From the NCBI GenBank assembly GCA_024402435.1, contig JAKSTU010000019.1, positions 1 to 43,648 on the forward strand: a DNA stretch of 43,648 nt. The letters are read 5' to 3'. Shown here piece by piece: positions 26,224 to 34,475 of this stretch (within the stretch, counting starts at the first letter, position 1; each line of letters starts with the position of its first letter). Source of the DNA: Treponemataceae bacterium (lineage in GTDB: Bacteria > Spirochaetota > Spirochaetia > Treponematales > Treponemataceae). The position numbers and the translations under genes are program-made. The notes under the pieces were generated by a model that saw only the letters and a list, made by a program, of their open reading frames with translations, did not search any database and was not told the origin of the DNA.

Positions 26224-28284
26224 TCATTCCCCTGCAGGAGTTTCAGGCTGTGTCTGATCAGCCTGCTCCGATTTTGCGCGAACCATGGATTTGAGCCGCT
26301 CTGCAAACAGATCATTGGGGTTCGGAACCAGGTTCACGTTGAAAACGGGTTTTCCGTTCATGTCACGTCTGAAAGGAATTGTGGCGTCTTCCATATACGC
26401 TGCACTTCCCTTGTCATTTATCCACCAGTTTAATACAGCAAGTACCGAAGCCGTGTATTTGAGCAGATTGAGGTTTGTTGCATTTTTGCTGCCTTTTCCG
26501 CCCAAAAGTACGTCCAGTCGTTTTGAAATAGGATTCGGTACGGCAAATTTGTAAGGTGCCCACAATTTCTGTGCGCCCAGAGTTTCTGTTACGACGGCTT
26601 CTTCAGGATTGTCTTTGTATGCTGCATCTGCCTGTGTAATGATTGAATTGAGAAAGCGCAGAACAGCCGGAATATTGTCTTTCAGGAAAGGCAGTGCCGT
26701 GTCAGGTGCTGGCTTGTCAATGAAAGTAAGGTCAAAACGCAGGTAAGGCAGAAACTGATTGTGTGCGTACCAAAGAATGTTTGACATTTCCTTTTTGCCG
26801 AACTGCGTCCATGCATATTCGCTGTTTGCATAAATGTTGTTGATGAAGGTTTTGAGCATCTGTGCATACTTGCGGTCAAAGAGGACTTCTCGGTATTCAG
26901 CAAAATCATCAAAAATGCTTTGGGCTTTCTGGACACGGCTTGAGGAATCCATTGTCATTTCCTGACGGAACATTACGTTTCTGCAGCCTACGAAAAAGTC
27001 TTCAATGATGCGGAGAAGAACAACGACAATCTGCATCGGGTTGTTGGGGTCCACGTAGTTGAGACCGTCCTGAAACTGGTAAATGTTCTGATAATAAGCA
27101 TACATGTCAGGCATTGTGGAAATGTCTTTCCAGCCGGCCTGAGGAAACAGTGTGTCCAGAACGGAAAGTCCTTTCTGGACAATCGGAGGAATGTTTATGA
27201 CAGAAACTTCTTCTTCCGGTTTGGGCTTTTCTTCTTCCTGCTTCGGTTCTTCTTTTTTCGGAATGATGACGTCATACTTTGTAAGTCCGAGGAAAGAAAG
27301 GATTCTGGAACTCTGACTCTTGAGGATATCGGGGAAAGATTCCAGTTCCGTGCAGCACATTCTCATTACGAGGGGATAAAGATTTTCGACAGCTTCATCT
27401 GCAATGAAAAGCCAGTTATTGATTGCTTCACGGGTAAGGGTTTGAAGCCTTTCTGCAGAAACCATGGAATCTTCTTTGATTTCGTTGTAAAGGGTTTTAA
27501 GTGATTCCACTCCCCGTTCCTTGGGCAGAAAAGCCAGAGGATATATGGCACGGTAAAGGGCTTTGACAACAGGAACAAGGGAGATGACAGAAACATCCGC
27601 AGGTCTGACGGCAACTTTCTTGTATTCTTCTTCAATGGCTGCAATGTCCCAGTCAGAGACAATTGCTGCCATGCGGTAAGGAACGGAAGAAGCTTCTGCA
27701 AGACGCTGTTCCGTGTTGGGGCCGCCTGAGCGCACAAGCGACAGGAAAGCTTCGGCAAAAGCGGCAACATGCTGAACAATGCCCCGGAGAATGTTCGTGG
27801 TGAAATAGTCAGCAATTCTGTCAGTTCGGTTAAGGGCGCGGTTGAGGATCATTGCGAAAAAACCGTATTTCTGCTTGATTCTGTAGGCAATCATCACTTC
27901 GTCCATGTCTGCTTTTGTTTTTGCAGAGACAGAAGGAAGAGAAAACTGCTTTTTTACAGGTTTTGACCCAGCGGCGCCTGCGGAAAAACTTGCGGAAGCG
28001 GAGCGGTCATCAGAAGAAGAACTGCCGCTGCCTGAACCGGCGGACCCGCTTCCTGCTGAATTGCCTGAACTTCTGCGGGAAACATATACACGGTCCCGTT
28101 TGGGAAGAGCAGATTCATCAATGGGTTTTGATTTTTCTATTCCGATTTCACCGCCGAGAGTCTTGATCATCTGTTTTGCTTCTTCAGGATCAAGAATTCC
28201 CAGATTTTGTCTGGTCCGTTCCAGTTCACCGGGTTCATAGCGTGCGACCGGTTTTTTTGGTGCAGAATAATCGTAATCAGACAT
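26224..28284 (-). CDS. large cytoplasmic protein of unknown function (686 aa)
   Basis: No signal peptide. Residues 1-65 contain a LGGEIGIEKSKP segment. A low-complexity Ser/Gly/Ala linker runs from about 72 to 107. A long helical region rich in Tyr and Leu follows (about 120-340), then a Lys/Glu/Pro stretch (about 343-362) and a second helical domain to the end. No catalytic or binding motif was recognised. GAGGA lies 7 bases before the ATG. It follows the DUF2804-like gene by 33 bases, so the two are probably one operon. A treponeme-restricted family is likely, but that is an inference. Confidence 0.8.
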   Translation of the reverse strand: MSDYDYSAPKKPVARYEPGELERTRQNLGILDPEEAKQMIKTLGGEIGIEKSKPIDESALPKRDRVYVSRRSSGNSAGSGSAGSGSGSSSSDDRSASASFSAGAAGSKPVKKQFSLPSVSAKTKADMDEVMIAYRIKQKYGFFAMILNRALNRTDRIADYFTTNILRGIVQHVAAFAEAFLSLVRSGGPNTEQRLAEASSVPYRMAAIVSDWDIAAIEEEYKKVAVRPADVSVISLVPVVKALYRAIYPLAFLPKERGVESLKTLYNEIKEDSMVSAERLQTLTREAINNWLFIADEAVENLYPLVMRMCCTELESFPDILKSQSSRILSFLGLTKYDVIIPKKEEPKQEEEKPKPEEEVSVINIPPIVQKGLSVLDTLFPQAGWKDISTMPDMYAYYQNIYQFQDGLNYVDPNNPMQIVVVLLRIIEDFFVGCRNVMFRQEMTMDSSSRVQKAQSIFDDFAEYREVLFDRKYAQMLKTFINNIYANSEYAWTQFGKKEMSNILWYAHNQFLPYLRFDLTFIDKPAPDTALPFLKDNIPAVLRFLNSIITQADAAYKDNPEEAVVTETLGAQKLWAPYKFAVPNPISKRLDVLLGGKGSKNATNLNLLKYTASVLAVLNWWINDKGSAAYMEDATIPFRRDMNGKPVFNVNLVPNPNDLFAERLKSMVRAKSEQADQTQPETPAGE

Positions 28285-28317
28285 AGTGCATTCCTCTGTA
28301 AAAGGCCGGAATCACGG

Positions 28318-29385
28318 TTACATGCGCAGATATTGCTTTCTGGCGATGCCGGTAAAGCCTTTCAAGTGTAATATTTCGCCGCTGCTTGTGCGCAAATCAC
28401 CTTCAAAAGTGCCGTAAATCGTGTGATAATCGGTACGCAGAACAAAAATGCTGTCTACGCGGTGATTATCGGAAATTGGGGTAAAAAACAGGTCAACCAT
28501 GTTTTCCGTGTCCTGAATGACCCATTTGCCTGAAATGCCGTAAGGCCGGGTGATTGTAACAGGCGGAAGCAGCGTCATTTCTTTATCGGCAAAAAGAACG
28601 TTTTCATTGTAGGTATTTGCATCAGGAGCGTCATAATTTGTGGCAGTCATGCGGAAACAGATTGTTTTGCCGCCGACCACGTCCATTCCGTAAAGAAAAT
28701 CATCTTTGGTGCGCAGTTTGTAATAGGCACGTCGCATGTCAAGAAGACCGATGCCGTCCGGCGCATTGCATCTGTATACTGTATCAGTTTTTTTGTTGGC
28801 AAGTCTTCCGGAAAAAGGCGCGGCGCAAAACCATGAAGCTACGCAACGCCTGCTGGTTGTGGCAGGACGGACGCAGAAAAGTTCGCCGCCGAAAGCCGAA
28901 TCCGGTCCAGTGTCCAGAATCTGAAGTCCGTCAATTGCGGGCCGGACAGAATCGCCTGAAATATTGAAACTTACTGAAACACGGTTCTTGCCCCGGTTCC
29001 AGCCGATGCGCACATGACGTTTTCTGCTGTAGGTGGCACAAACTGCTTTGTCCATGTTTTTGGGCAGAAGGCGGCGCATTCCGAAGATTGAGCGGTATGA
29101 AAGCTTTTTTCCTGTGGATTTGTCCCAGAGAACGAGTTCAAGAAAGCATAAGAATTTTGCATCAAAAAGCTGAATGTTTCCTACGAATTTGTCTGCGGAA
29201 AAAGAATAGGAAATGTTTCCCCTGATGCGGAGATTGGTGATGAAACTGGGGAAAGGACTGAAACCGAAAGGAAAGCGGACGTCACTGATGTCAAATTGTG
29301 CAGGCGGATTTGAAAAGGATCCGAAAACAGGAGAACCGTTTTTCACGATTGACCGGGGTGAAGTTGTAACCTTTCTAGAATACAT
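28318..29385 (-). CDS. DUF2804-family protein
   Basis: A 355-residue protein that I place in DUF2804 on its pattern: an N-terminal GSPVFGSFSNPPAQFDISDVRFPFG segment, a central GWNRGKNRVSVSFN region, and the C-terminal HTIYGTFEGDLRTSSGEILHLKGFTGIARKQ, which matches the family's YGxFxG...GExxxL pattern. The fold is probably an AttH/lipocalin-like beta structure. No enzymatic activity is known. AGGAAATC precedes the ATG, and TATAAT lies shortly upstream. It is the first gene of a two-gene minus-strand unit with the 686-residue protein. Confidence 0.75.
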   Translation of the reverse strand: MYSRKVTTSPRSIVKNGSPVFGSFSNPPAQFDISDVRFPFGFSPFPSFITNLRIRGNISYSFSADKFVGNIQLFDAKFLCFLELVLWDKSTGKKLSYRSIFGMRRLLPKNMDKAVCATYSRKRHVRIGWNRGKNRVSVSFNISGDSVRPAIDGLQILDTGPDSAFGGELFCVRPATTSRRCVASWFCAAPFSGRLANKKTDTVYRCNAPDGIGLLDMRRAYYKLRTKDDFLYGMDVVGGKTICFRMTATNYDAPDANTYNENVLFADKEMTLLPPVTITRPYGISGKWVIQDTENMVDLFFTPISDNHRVDSIFVLRTDYHTIYGTFEGDLRTSSGEILHLKGFTGIARKQYLRM

Positions 29386-29400
29386 GATTTCCTCAGGAAA

Positions 29401-29428
29401 ATTATACCAAATCGTGGGGAAAAATCAA
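29401..29428 (-). promoter_or_regulatory. predicted promoter of the DUF2804-like operon
   Basis: TTGATT (29428-29423), a 16-base spacer and a perfect TATAAT (29406-29401). The predicted leader is only about 8-10 bases and still includes GAGGA. Confidence 0.65.
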
Positions 29429-29433
29429 TGTTC

Positions 29434-29462
29434 TTGCTCTTGATGGATTTGTGGAATAAAGT
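29434..29462 (+). promoter_or_regulatory. predicted GH27 promoter
   Basis: TTGCTC (29434-29439), a 17-base spacer and TAAAGT (29457-29462). The leader of about 35 bases includes ACGGAGGA. Confidence 0.45.
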
Positions 29463-29504
29463 TAAGGAAACAAACCAAAACATACACAGTTAAACGGAGG
29501 AAAA

Positions 29505-30863
29505 ATGTACTCAAAGAATACAGTGGCTCCGGTTCCGCCAATGGGTTGGAACAGCTACGATTATTACAACACGATGGTAAACGAAGCCCAGGTCCGTGCA
29601 AATGCGGAATACATGGCAAAAAATCTTAAAGAATACGGCTGGGAATACATTGTCATAGATATTCAGTGGTCAGATCCGGACGCCGGAAAAAAGAATCCTG
29701 ATTATCAGTATATTCCTTTCAGCCATTTCTGCATGGATGAGTACTCACGTCAGATTCCGGCACCGAACAGATTTCCTTCTTCAGCAGGTGGAAAAGGATT
29801 CAAGCCTTTGGCAGATTATATCCATTCATTGGGCTTGAAGTTCGGCATTCACATAATGCGGGGAATTCCGAGAATTGCGGCCCATAACCACAGTGCAATA
29901 AAGACAGACAAAAAAACTGAAGAAGGAACTCCGGTTACAGCCGATCTTGTTGCAAATCCTTATTCCATAAGCAGATGGAATCCTGATATGTACGGTGTAG
30001 ATTATTCAAAACCCGGTGCACAGGATTATTATGATTCGATTTTTGAGTTATATGCCGAATGGGGCGTGGATTATGTGAAAGTGGATGACATCTGCAATAC
30101 GAACATGTATGCGCACAATCCCTATTCTGCGGAAAAAGAAATTGAAATGATTGCAAAAGCCATTGAACACTCAGGCCGCGGAATGGTACTGAGTCTGTCT
30201 CCCGGACCTGCTGTCATTGAAAAAGCATGGCATCTCAAGAAATATGCCAATATGTGGCGCATTACGGATGACTTTTGGGACAAATGGGAACTTCTTAAGG
30301 CAATGTTCGAGCGTTGCGAAGTATGGCAGAATCATGTGGGCGGCGGAAACTGGCCCGATTGTGACATGCTTCCTCTGGGAATGCTGGGAGAAGGTTTTGG
30401 CCACGGAAAATGGCGGACCAATTTTACACCGGCGGAACAGCGCACGATGATGACACTTTGGTGCATTTTCCGCTCACCGCTGATGATCGGAGCAGATTTG
30501 CCACAGCTTGATGATTTTACGGCAAAGCTTCTTACCAACAAAGCAGTTCTTGGCCTGACAAAGGAAAACAGCGGCAGTTTCCTTGTAAGCCGTTCCGAAA
30601 ACCATGCAGTTTGGGCACAGCCGGGAGAAGAACATGACAAGGGCGGAAAAGGCTGGACATTTGCCTTCTTCAATCTGGCTGAAGAAGAAGCTGATGTCTG
30701 TGCTTTATGGGAAGAAGCAGGAATTGAAACCCCGGATGTTTCTGCGGCTAAAAACCTGTGGACAGGTGAAACCTGCGGAATAAAGGGCAACAGTTTGTCT
30801 TCAGATGCTTTCAGCAGTGGAAAACTGGCTCCCCATGACTGTCTTCTGGTGACTCTCTGTTGA
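29505..30863 (+). CDS. glycoside hydrolase family 27 alpha-galactosidase-like enzyme
   Basis: A 452-residue retaining glycosidase of clan D. The barrel begins with PPMGWNSYDYY and contains YIVIDIQW. YVKVDD holds the likely nucleophile Asp194, and WRITDDFW holds the likely acid/base Asp at 255/256. WPDCDMLPLG and a C-terminal beta domain follow. The family removes terminal alpha-galactose (or alpha-N-acetylgalactosamine or beta-arabinopyranose); which one cannot be read here. There is no signal peptide, so it acts in the cytoplasm. AACGGAGGA precedes the ATG. It is monocistronic and ends at a strong terminator embedded in a DnaA-box-rich region. Confidence 0.9.
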   Translation: MYSKNTVAPVPPMGWNSYDYYNTMVNEAQVRANAEYMAKNLKEYGWEYIVIDIQWSDPDAGKKNPDYQYIPFSHFCMDEYSRQIPAPNRFPSSAGGKGFKPLADYIHSLGLKFGIHIMRGIPRIAAHNHSAIKTDKKTEEGTPVTADLVANPYSISRWNPDMYGVDYSKPGAQDYYDSIFELYAEWGVDYVKVDDICNTNMYAHNPYSAEKEIEMIAKAIEHSGRGMVLSLSPGPAVIEKAWHLKKYANMWRITDDFWDKWELLKAMFERCEVWQNHVGGGNWPDCDMLPLGMLGEGFGHGKWRTNFTPAEQRTMMTLWCIFRSPLMIGADLPQLDDFTAKLLTNKAVLGLTKENSGSFLVSRSENHAVWAQPGEEHDKGGKGWTFAFFNLAEEEADVCALWEEAGIETPDVSAAKNLWTGETCGIKGNSLSSDAFSSGKLAPHDCLLVTLC

Positions 30864-30874
30864 AAACTCAGGGT

Positions 30875-31158
30875 TTTTCCACAAGTTGTTCACAAAACTG
30901 TGTGACAATTGTGGAAAACTCGAAGAAATACGGAAAAAAGCCGTCAAAGCCTTATTTTACAAGCGCTGACGGCTTTTTTTGTTTTGTTCACAGAATTGTA
31001 TTTCTTTGTATTGCAATAAGTTAAAAAACAGAATCAAACTCCTGGCACAGAGGATAATTTTTTCCGTTTATTTTTATTGACAATAATAACTTGTTCTAAA
31101 TTCAGGAATTACAAGTTTCAGAAAAGAAATCAACAAAGTTTTCCACAAGTTGTCCACA
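30875..31158. promoter_or_regulatory. cluster of six DnaA-box-like sites in a gene-free AT-rich region
   Basis: Sites fitting or close to TTWTNCACA are TTTTCCACA (30875-30883), TTGTTCACA (30886-30894), TGTGGAAAA on the reverse strand (30910-30918), TTGTTCACA (30984-30992), TTTTCCACA (31139-31147) and TTGTCCACA (31150-31158). First and last form matching tandem pairs (TTTTCCACA, then TTGTYCACA). The stretch 30864-31232 has no gene; it also holds the GH27 terminator, an AT-rich core near 31000-31130 and a TTGACA at 31077-31082 without a good -10. Confidence 0.5.
30934..30980 (+). terminator. terminator after the GH27 gene
   Basis: AGCCGTCA (30939-30946) pairs perfectly with TGACGGCT (30967-30974), with A-tracts before and seven Ts after. 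Confidence 0.88.
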
Positions 31159-31180
31159 TTTGGAGAACGGGAAAAGTGCA

Positions 31181-31213
31181 AAAAAAAAAGACTGACTAGT
31201 AAAAAGTCAGTCT
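31181..31213 (-). terminator. terminator after the STAS gene
   Basis: AGACTGAC (31189-31196) pairs perfectly with GTCAGTCT (31206-31213). On the minus strand the stem runs into a tract of about ten Ts. Confidence 0.85.
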
Positions 31214-31232
31214 TCAGCAGCAACAGGCTTTG

Positions 31233-31784
31233 TCAGCCCAGTAAAACTTGCCCTGTAACATCAATGGCAAGAATCGTTTTGCATTCAGAACAGCGGAAAC
31301 GTCCGGACTTTGTAGCCTTCAGTTTTTTGGAACAAACAGGACATGCAAAAATCTTGGGGAACAGTCCGTCACCGGAAGGTGTTTCCTGTTTGAAAAATCC
31401 TACAGCATCTTCCAGAGTATCTTTGATATTGAAGAACTGGGAGAATCCGAGCAGCTGGAAAACCTCGTAGACTTTGGGCTGAATTTCAAGAAGAACGATA
31501 TCTCCGCCTTTGGGCTTTACCATTTTCAGGAAAGCGGTAAAAGATCCGATACCGGTTGAAGAAACGTAGTTAAGTGCGGAACAATTGAAGATAAAGTTTA
31601 CATAACCTTCATCAACAGCTTTTCCAACGCACTTCTGAAAGTAGCTTGAATTATAAGTATCGATATATCCGTTCAAATAGAAGACAATACACTTGTCAAC
31701 GCTTTCGATTTTCTCAAGATTGATCTTTAAGCTGTCATCTTTTTCGTCATTAAAACCAGGGATAAGATTGTTGTTAATGCTCAT
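31233..31784 (-). CDS. STAS-domain anti-sigma factor antagonist with a C-terminal zinc ribbon
   Basis: A 183-residue protein. Residues about 18-128 form a SpoIIAA-like STAS domain, with NYVSSTGIGSF in the phospho-acceptor loop (Ser76 is the expected site). Residues 146-175 form a zinc ribbon with CPVC (C148, C151) and CSEC (C165, C168). STAS proteins relieve anti-sigma or kinase partners in a phosphorylation-dependent way; the ribbon may add a metal-, redox- or nucleic-acid-sensing contact. An ATG at 31784 with AGGTGG 5 bases upstream is chosen over a GTG at 31793 that lies within that Shine-Dalgarno sequence. No partner anti-sigma gene is in the window. Confidence 0.88.
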   Translation of the reverse strand: MSINNNLIPGFNDEKDDSLKINLEKIESVDKCIVFYLNGYIDTYNSSYFQKCVGKAVDEGYVNFIFNCSALNYVSSTGIGSFTAFLKMVKPKGGDIVLLEIQPKVYEVFQLLGFSQFFNIKDTLEDAVGFFKQETPSGDGLFPKIFACPVCSKKLKATKSGRFRCSECKTILAIDVTGQVLLG

Positions 31785-31827
31785 ATAGACCACCTATTCG
31801 TTATACATGCTTATCAGCATCTGAAAT

Positions 31828-31856
31828 ATTCTACACAAGTATTTATGCAGTGTCAA
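31828..31856 (-). promoter_or_regulatory. near-consensus STAS gene promoter
   Basis: TTGACA (31856-31851), a 17-base spacer and TAGAAT (31833-31828) on the minus strand. The leader of about 40 bases has a small ATGCT/AGCAT hairpin and AGGTGG. Confidence 0.75.
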
Positions 31857-31946
31857 ACTTAAAAATAGTTTGAACAGAAGGATTGAAAAAGTTTTCGTAA
31901 AAAGGTGCGAAAAATCGGAAAATGTGATACAAGGTAATCTGGTCAG

Positions 31947-31975
31947 TTAACGAAAAGAAAAAATGTAGATATAAT
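31947..31975 (+). promoter_or_regulatory. predicted GH43 operon promoter, leaderless
   Basis: TTAACG (31947-31952), a 17-base spacer and a perfect TATAAT (31970-31975), then CAGGAT and the ATG at 31982. The start point would be at or next to the A of ATG. Confidence 0.7.
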
Positions 31976-31981
31976 CAGGAT

Positions 31982-32875
31982 ATGAAAAGAAATCAGATTC
32001 AAATCAGAGACCCATATATTCTGCGGGATGACAGAACAAGATCCTATTTTATGTACGGAACGACAGACAAAGACTGCTGGGACAAGGCTCCAGGTGTAGG
32101 TTTTGATACGTATAGAAGCAACGATCTGGAAAACTGGGAAGGACCGTTCAAAGCATTTGTTCCTCCTGAAGGTTTTTGGGGAAAACACAATTTCTGGGCA
32201 CCGGAAGTTTATTTTTATAAAGACGCATATTATATGCTGGCTTCATTTATCGGGGAAAAATCAGAAGGCTCAATGAGGGGAACACAGATTCTGCGTTCGG
32301 AAAAACCGGAAGGTCCTTTTGTGCCCTGGAGTGACGGTGCTGTTACTCCAAAAGACTGGATGTGCCTTGACGGAACTCTTTTCATTGATGAAGAAGACAA
32401 ACCGTGGATGATTTTTTGCCACGAATGGGTTCAGATTGCAGACGGAACAATCTGTGCCATAAGGCTGTCAGAAGACCTTAAGTGTGCGGAAGGAGAGCCG
32501 GTGCTGCTTTTTGCCGGAAGCGATGCTGTCTGGTCCAAACCTTTTGAGAACCAGCGTGTTGAAGGTGAATGCCATGTTACGGACGGCTGCAATATCTACC
32601 GTCATACAAACGGAAGTCTTGTAATGCAGTGGTCCACTGTGGGTTATGAAGGATACTGCATCGGTTATGCAGTTTCTGAAAGCGGATCAGTTCTGGGGCC
32701 TTGGAAACAGAGCGACAATCTGCTTTTCAAGAAAGATGGCGGACATGGAATGATTTTTACGACCTTTGAAGGCAAAATGCTCATCAGTCTGCATCAGCCC
32801 AACAAAACTCCTGATGAACGCCCTGTGTTTTTTGAACTTGAAGAAACACCAGAAGGACTTTGTATAAAAGAATGA
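31982..32875 (+). CDS. glycoside hydrolase family 43 enzyme
   Basis: A 297-residue five-bladed propeller glycosidase. The three expected carboxylates are visible: Asp10 in RDPYI (general base), Asp130 in CLDGTLF (pKa modulator) and Glu194 in RVEGE (general acid). FWAPEVYFYKDAYYMLAS and GPWKQSDNLLF are also typical. The family acts on arabinose- or xylose-containing side chains; the substrate is not certain. There is no signal peptide, so it is cytoplasmic. The next methionine lies beyond the base Asp, so the ATG at 31982 must be the start although it has no usable Shine-Dalgarno sequence. Its stop overlaps the rsmE start (ATGA), and it heads a five-gene operon. Confidence 0.9.
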   Translation: MKRNQIQIRDPYILRDDRTRSYFMYGTTDKDCWDKAPGVGFDTYRSNDLENWEGPFKAFVPPEGFWGKHNFWAPEVYFYKDAYYMLASFIGEKSEGSMRGTQILRSEKPEGPFVPWSDGAVTPKDWMCLDGTLFIDEEDKPWMIFCHEWVQIADGTICAIRLSEDLKCAEGEPVLLFAGSDAVWSKPFENQRVEGECHVTDGCNIYRHTNGSLVMQWSTVGYEGYCIGYAVSESGSVLGPWKQSDNLLFKKDGGHGMIFTTFEGKMLISLHQPNKTPDERPVFFELEETPEGLCIKE

Positions 32876-33675
32876 ACATTGTGCTTTTTTCTGAGGAGGA
32901 AATCCTCGCCGGTAGAGATTCTGAGGTAAAATGCAGTGTGCGTCTGCCCGTGAAAGATGAAAGAACCCAGCACATTCTGAAAGTTCTGCACAAAGTTACC
33001 GGAGATTCATTTGATGCCGGCCTCGTGGGCGGAATGGCAGGAAAAGCAGTTTTGACCCGTGTTGAAAAAGGGGAAAGTCATGAAGGGCCGGAATCAGAAA
33101 ACGGTCTTTATTTTGATTTTGAACCGGAATCAGACGGAAAGCCTTTGTATCCTGTGGAACTGATTGTGGGCTTTCCGCGGCCCATACAGCTGAAGCGCCT
33201 GTTCCGTGATGTGGCGGGATTGGGTGTAAGTGCGGTTCATCTTTGCGGAACTGAACTGGGTGAAAAATCTTACATGGATTCGGGAATTGTGGAAAAAGGT
33301 GCGGCCTACACTGCCCTTCTTGAAGGAACTGCACAGGCAAAAAGCACTCATGTGCCGGAACTGAAACTTTATCAGTCTGTGGCCGCTTGCCTTGAAAGCT
33401 TTTCCGGAAACTGCGGCGAAGCAGTCCGGGTAATGCTGGACAACGTAAAGCCGGAAGGTCCGCTTTTCGGATACCTTGAAAAATCAGGAGTTGATTCCTG
33501 TACCAGACCGGTGATTGCCGCAATCGGCAGTGAACGGGGATGGACAGACAATGAGCGGAATCTGTTTGAAAGGAACGGATTTGCCGCCTGCTCAATGGGA
33601 AACCGTGTTCTTCGTACGGAGACAGCTGCAACAGTTGCAGCAACAATAATCTTGCAAAAAATGGGGATTTTATGA
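32872..33675 (+). CDS. rsmE: 16S rRNA (uracil-1498-N3)-methyltransferase
   Basis: Methylates N3 of U1498 in 16S rRNA using S-adenosylmethionine. The 267-residue SPOUT protein has an N-terminal PUA-like domain (about 1-70, QHILKVLHKVTGDSFDAGLVGG) and the C-terminal knot with IGSERGWTDNERNLFERNGF and MGNRVLRTETA. ATG 32872 overlaps the GH43 stop as ATGA. A TTG at 32860 is also in frame and nearer to AAGGA, but MNIVLF is the expected family start. Translation is probably coupled to GH43. Confidence 0.92.
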   Translation: MNIVLFSEEEILAGRDSEVKCSVRLPVKDERTQHILKVLHKVTGDSFDAGLVGGMAGKAVLTRVEKGESHEGPESENGLYFDFEPESDGKPLYPVELIVGFPRPIQLKRLFRDVAGLGVSAVHLCGTELGEKSYMDSGIVEKGAAYTALLEGTAQAKSTHVPELKLYQSVAACLESFSGNCGEAVRVMLDNVKPEGPLFGYLEKSGVDSCTRPVIAAIGSERGWTDNERNLFERNGFAACSMGNRVLRTETAATVAATIILQKMGIL

Positions 33676-34475
33676 ACAACGATCAGATAAAAGAAACTCT
33701 GCTTAAACTGGAAGATACTTCAATCGATTTTACAGTTACTCTGTCCGGAAAAGAAAGCAAAAAAGTCAACGGACTGTACAAACCGGAAACTCACGAAATC
33801 ATTCTGCACAATCTGAACTTCAAAAGTGACAATCAGATGATTTATACGGCAATTCACGAGTATACACATCATCTGATTACAGAAAAAAAACTGAATGAAA
33901 CCAACGGACTTGCAAACTGTTCCGGCCGTGCACACAACAATGAGTTCTGGGCAAAATTCCACCAGCTTCTGGAACTTGCTGAACAGCAGGGAATTTATAT
34001 GATCGGACTGGATGAATCTCCTGAACTGGCAGCACTTACGGAAGAAATCCGCAAAGAATATCTTGAAAAGAACGGTTCTCTCATGCTGGAGTTCGGACGT
34101 AAACTTGCAGAAGCTCATGTTCTCTGTGAAAAAGCAAATATCCGTTATGAGGATTATATTGACCGGGTTCTGCGTCTGCCCCGCTCTGCCGCCAAAACCA
34201 TTGCAAAAGTCAGCGGTTCGGATCTGAATCCGGCAATCGGTTTTGAAAACATGAAAATGGTTTCTGCCATCAAAGACCCTGACAAACGGGATGAAGCCCA
34301 GAACCAGATTATGTCGGGAAAAAGTCCTGATACGGTCCGGTCAATGATGAAGAAAAAAGCTGAAGAAGTTGACGTGAAAACCCGTCTTGAAAAAGAAAAG
34401 TCACGCCTTGAAAAAACTATTTCCCAGCTTACTTCCCGTCTGGAAATGGTTGAAGAAAGCCTTTCAAATCTATGA
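33672..34475 (+). CDS. zincin-like protein fused to a ParB-like helical domain and coiled coil
   Basis: A 267-residue protein. Residues 40-100 hold HEYTHH (H62, E63, H66) and, 22 residues later, RAHNNEFWAKFH. This is the HExxH plus third-ligand arrangement of SprT/YgjP-like metalloproteases. Residues about 155-225 (YEDYIDRVLRLPRSAAKTIAKVSG...SGKSPDTVRSMM) look like the helix-turn-helix and following helices of ParB/KorB proteins. Residues about 235-267 form a coiled coil. No signal peptide. ATGA overlaps link it to rsmE before and to the secreted gene after. A DNA-bound protease or its inactive relative is a guess; I know of no named family. Confidence 0.75.
   Translation: MNNDQIKETLLKLEDTSIDFTVTLSGKESKKVNGLYKPETHEIILHNLNFKSDNQMIYTAIHEYTHHLITEKKLNETNGLANCSGRAHNNEFWAKFHQLLELAEQQGIYMIGLDESPELAALTEEIRKEYLEKNGSLMLEFGRKLAEAHVLCEKANIRYEDYIDRVLRLPRSAAKTIAKVSGSDLNPAIGFENMKMVSAIKDPDKRDEAQNQIMSGKSPDTVRSMMKKKAEEVDVKTRLEKEKSRLEKTISQLTSRLEMVEESLSNL

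Noticed and set aside
31077..31105. Promoter in the gene-free region at 31077
   Set aside because: TTGACA is present, but the -10 at proper spacing is poor and no gene or clear RNA follows on that strand.
30875..31158. Definite chromosomal origin
   Set aside because: DnaA-box-like sites are present, but no dnaA, dnaN or rpmH context and no GC-skew evidence can be obtained from the window.
32996..33679. 227-codon minus-strand frame opposite rsmE
   Set aside because: Fully antisense to a clear RsmE; the translation is rich in Pro, His and Gln with no family likeness.
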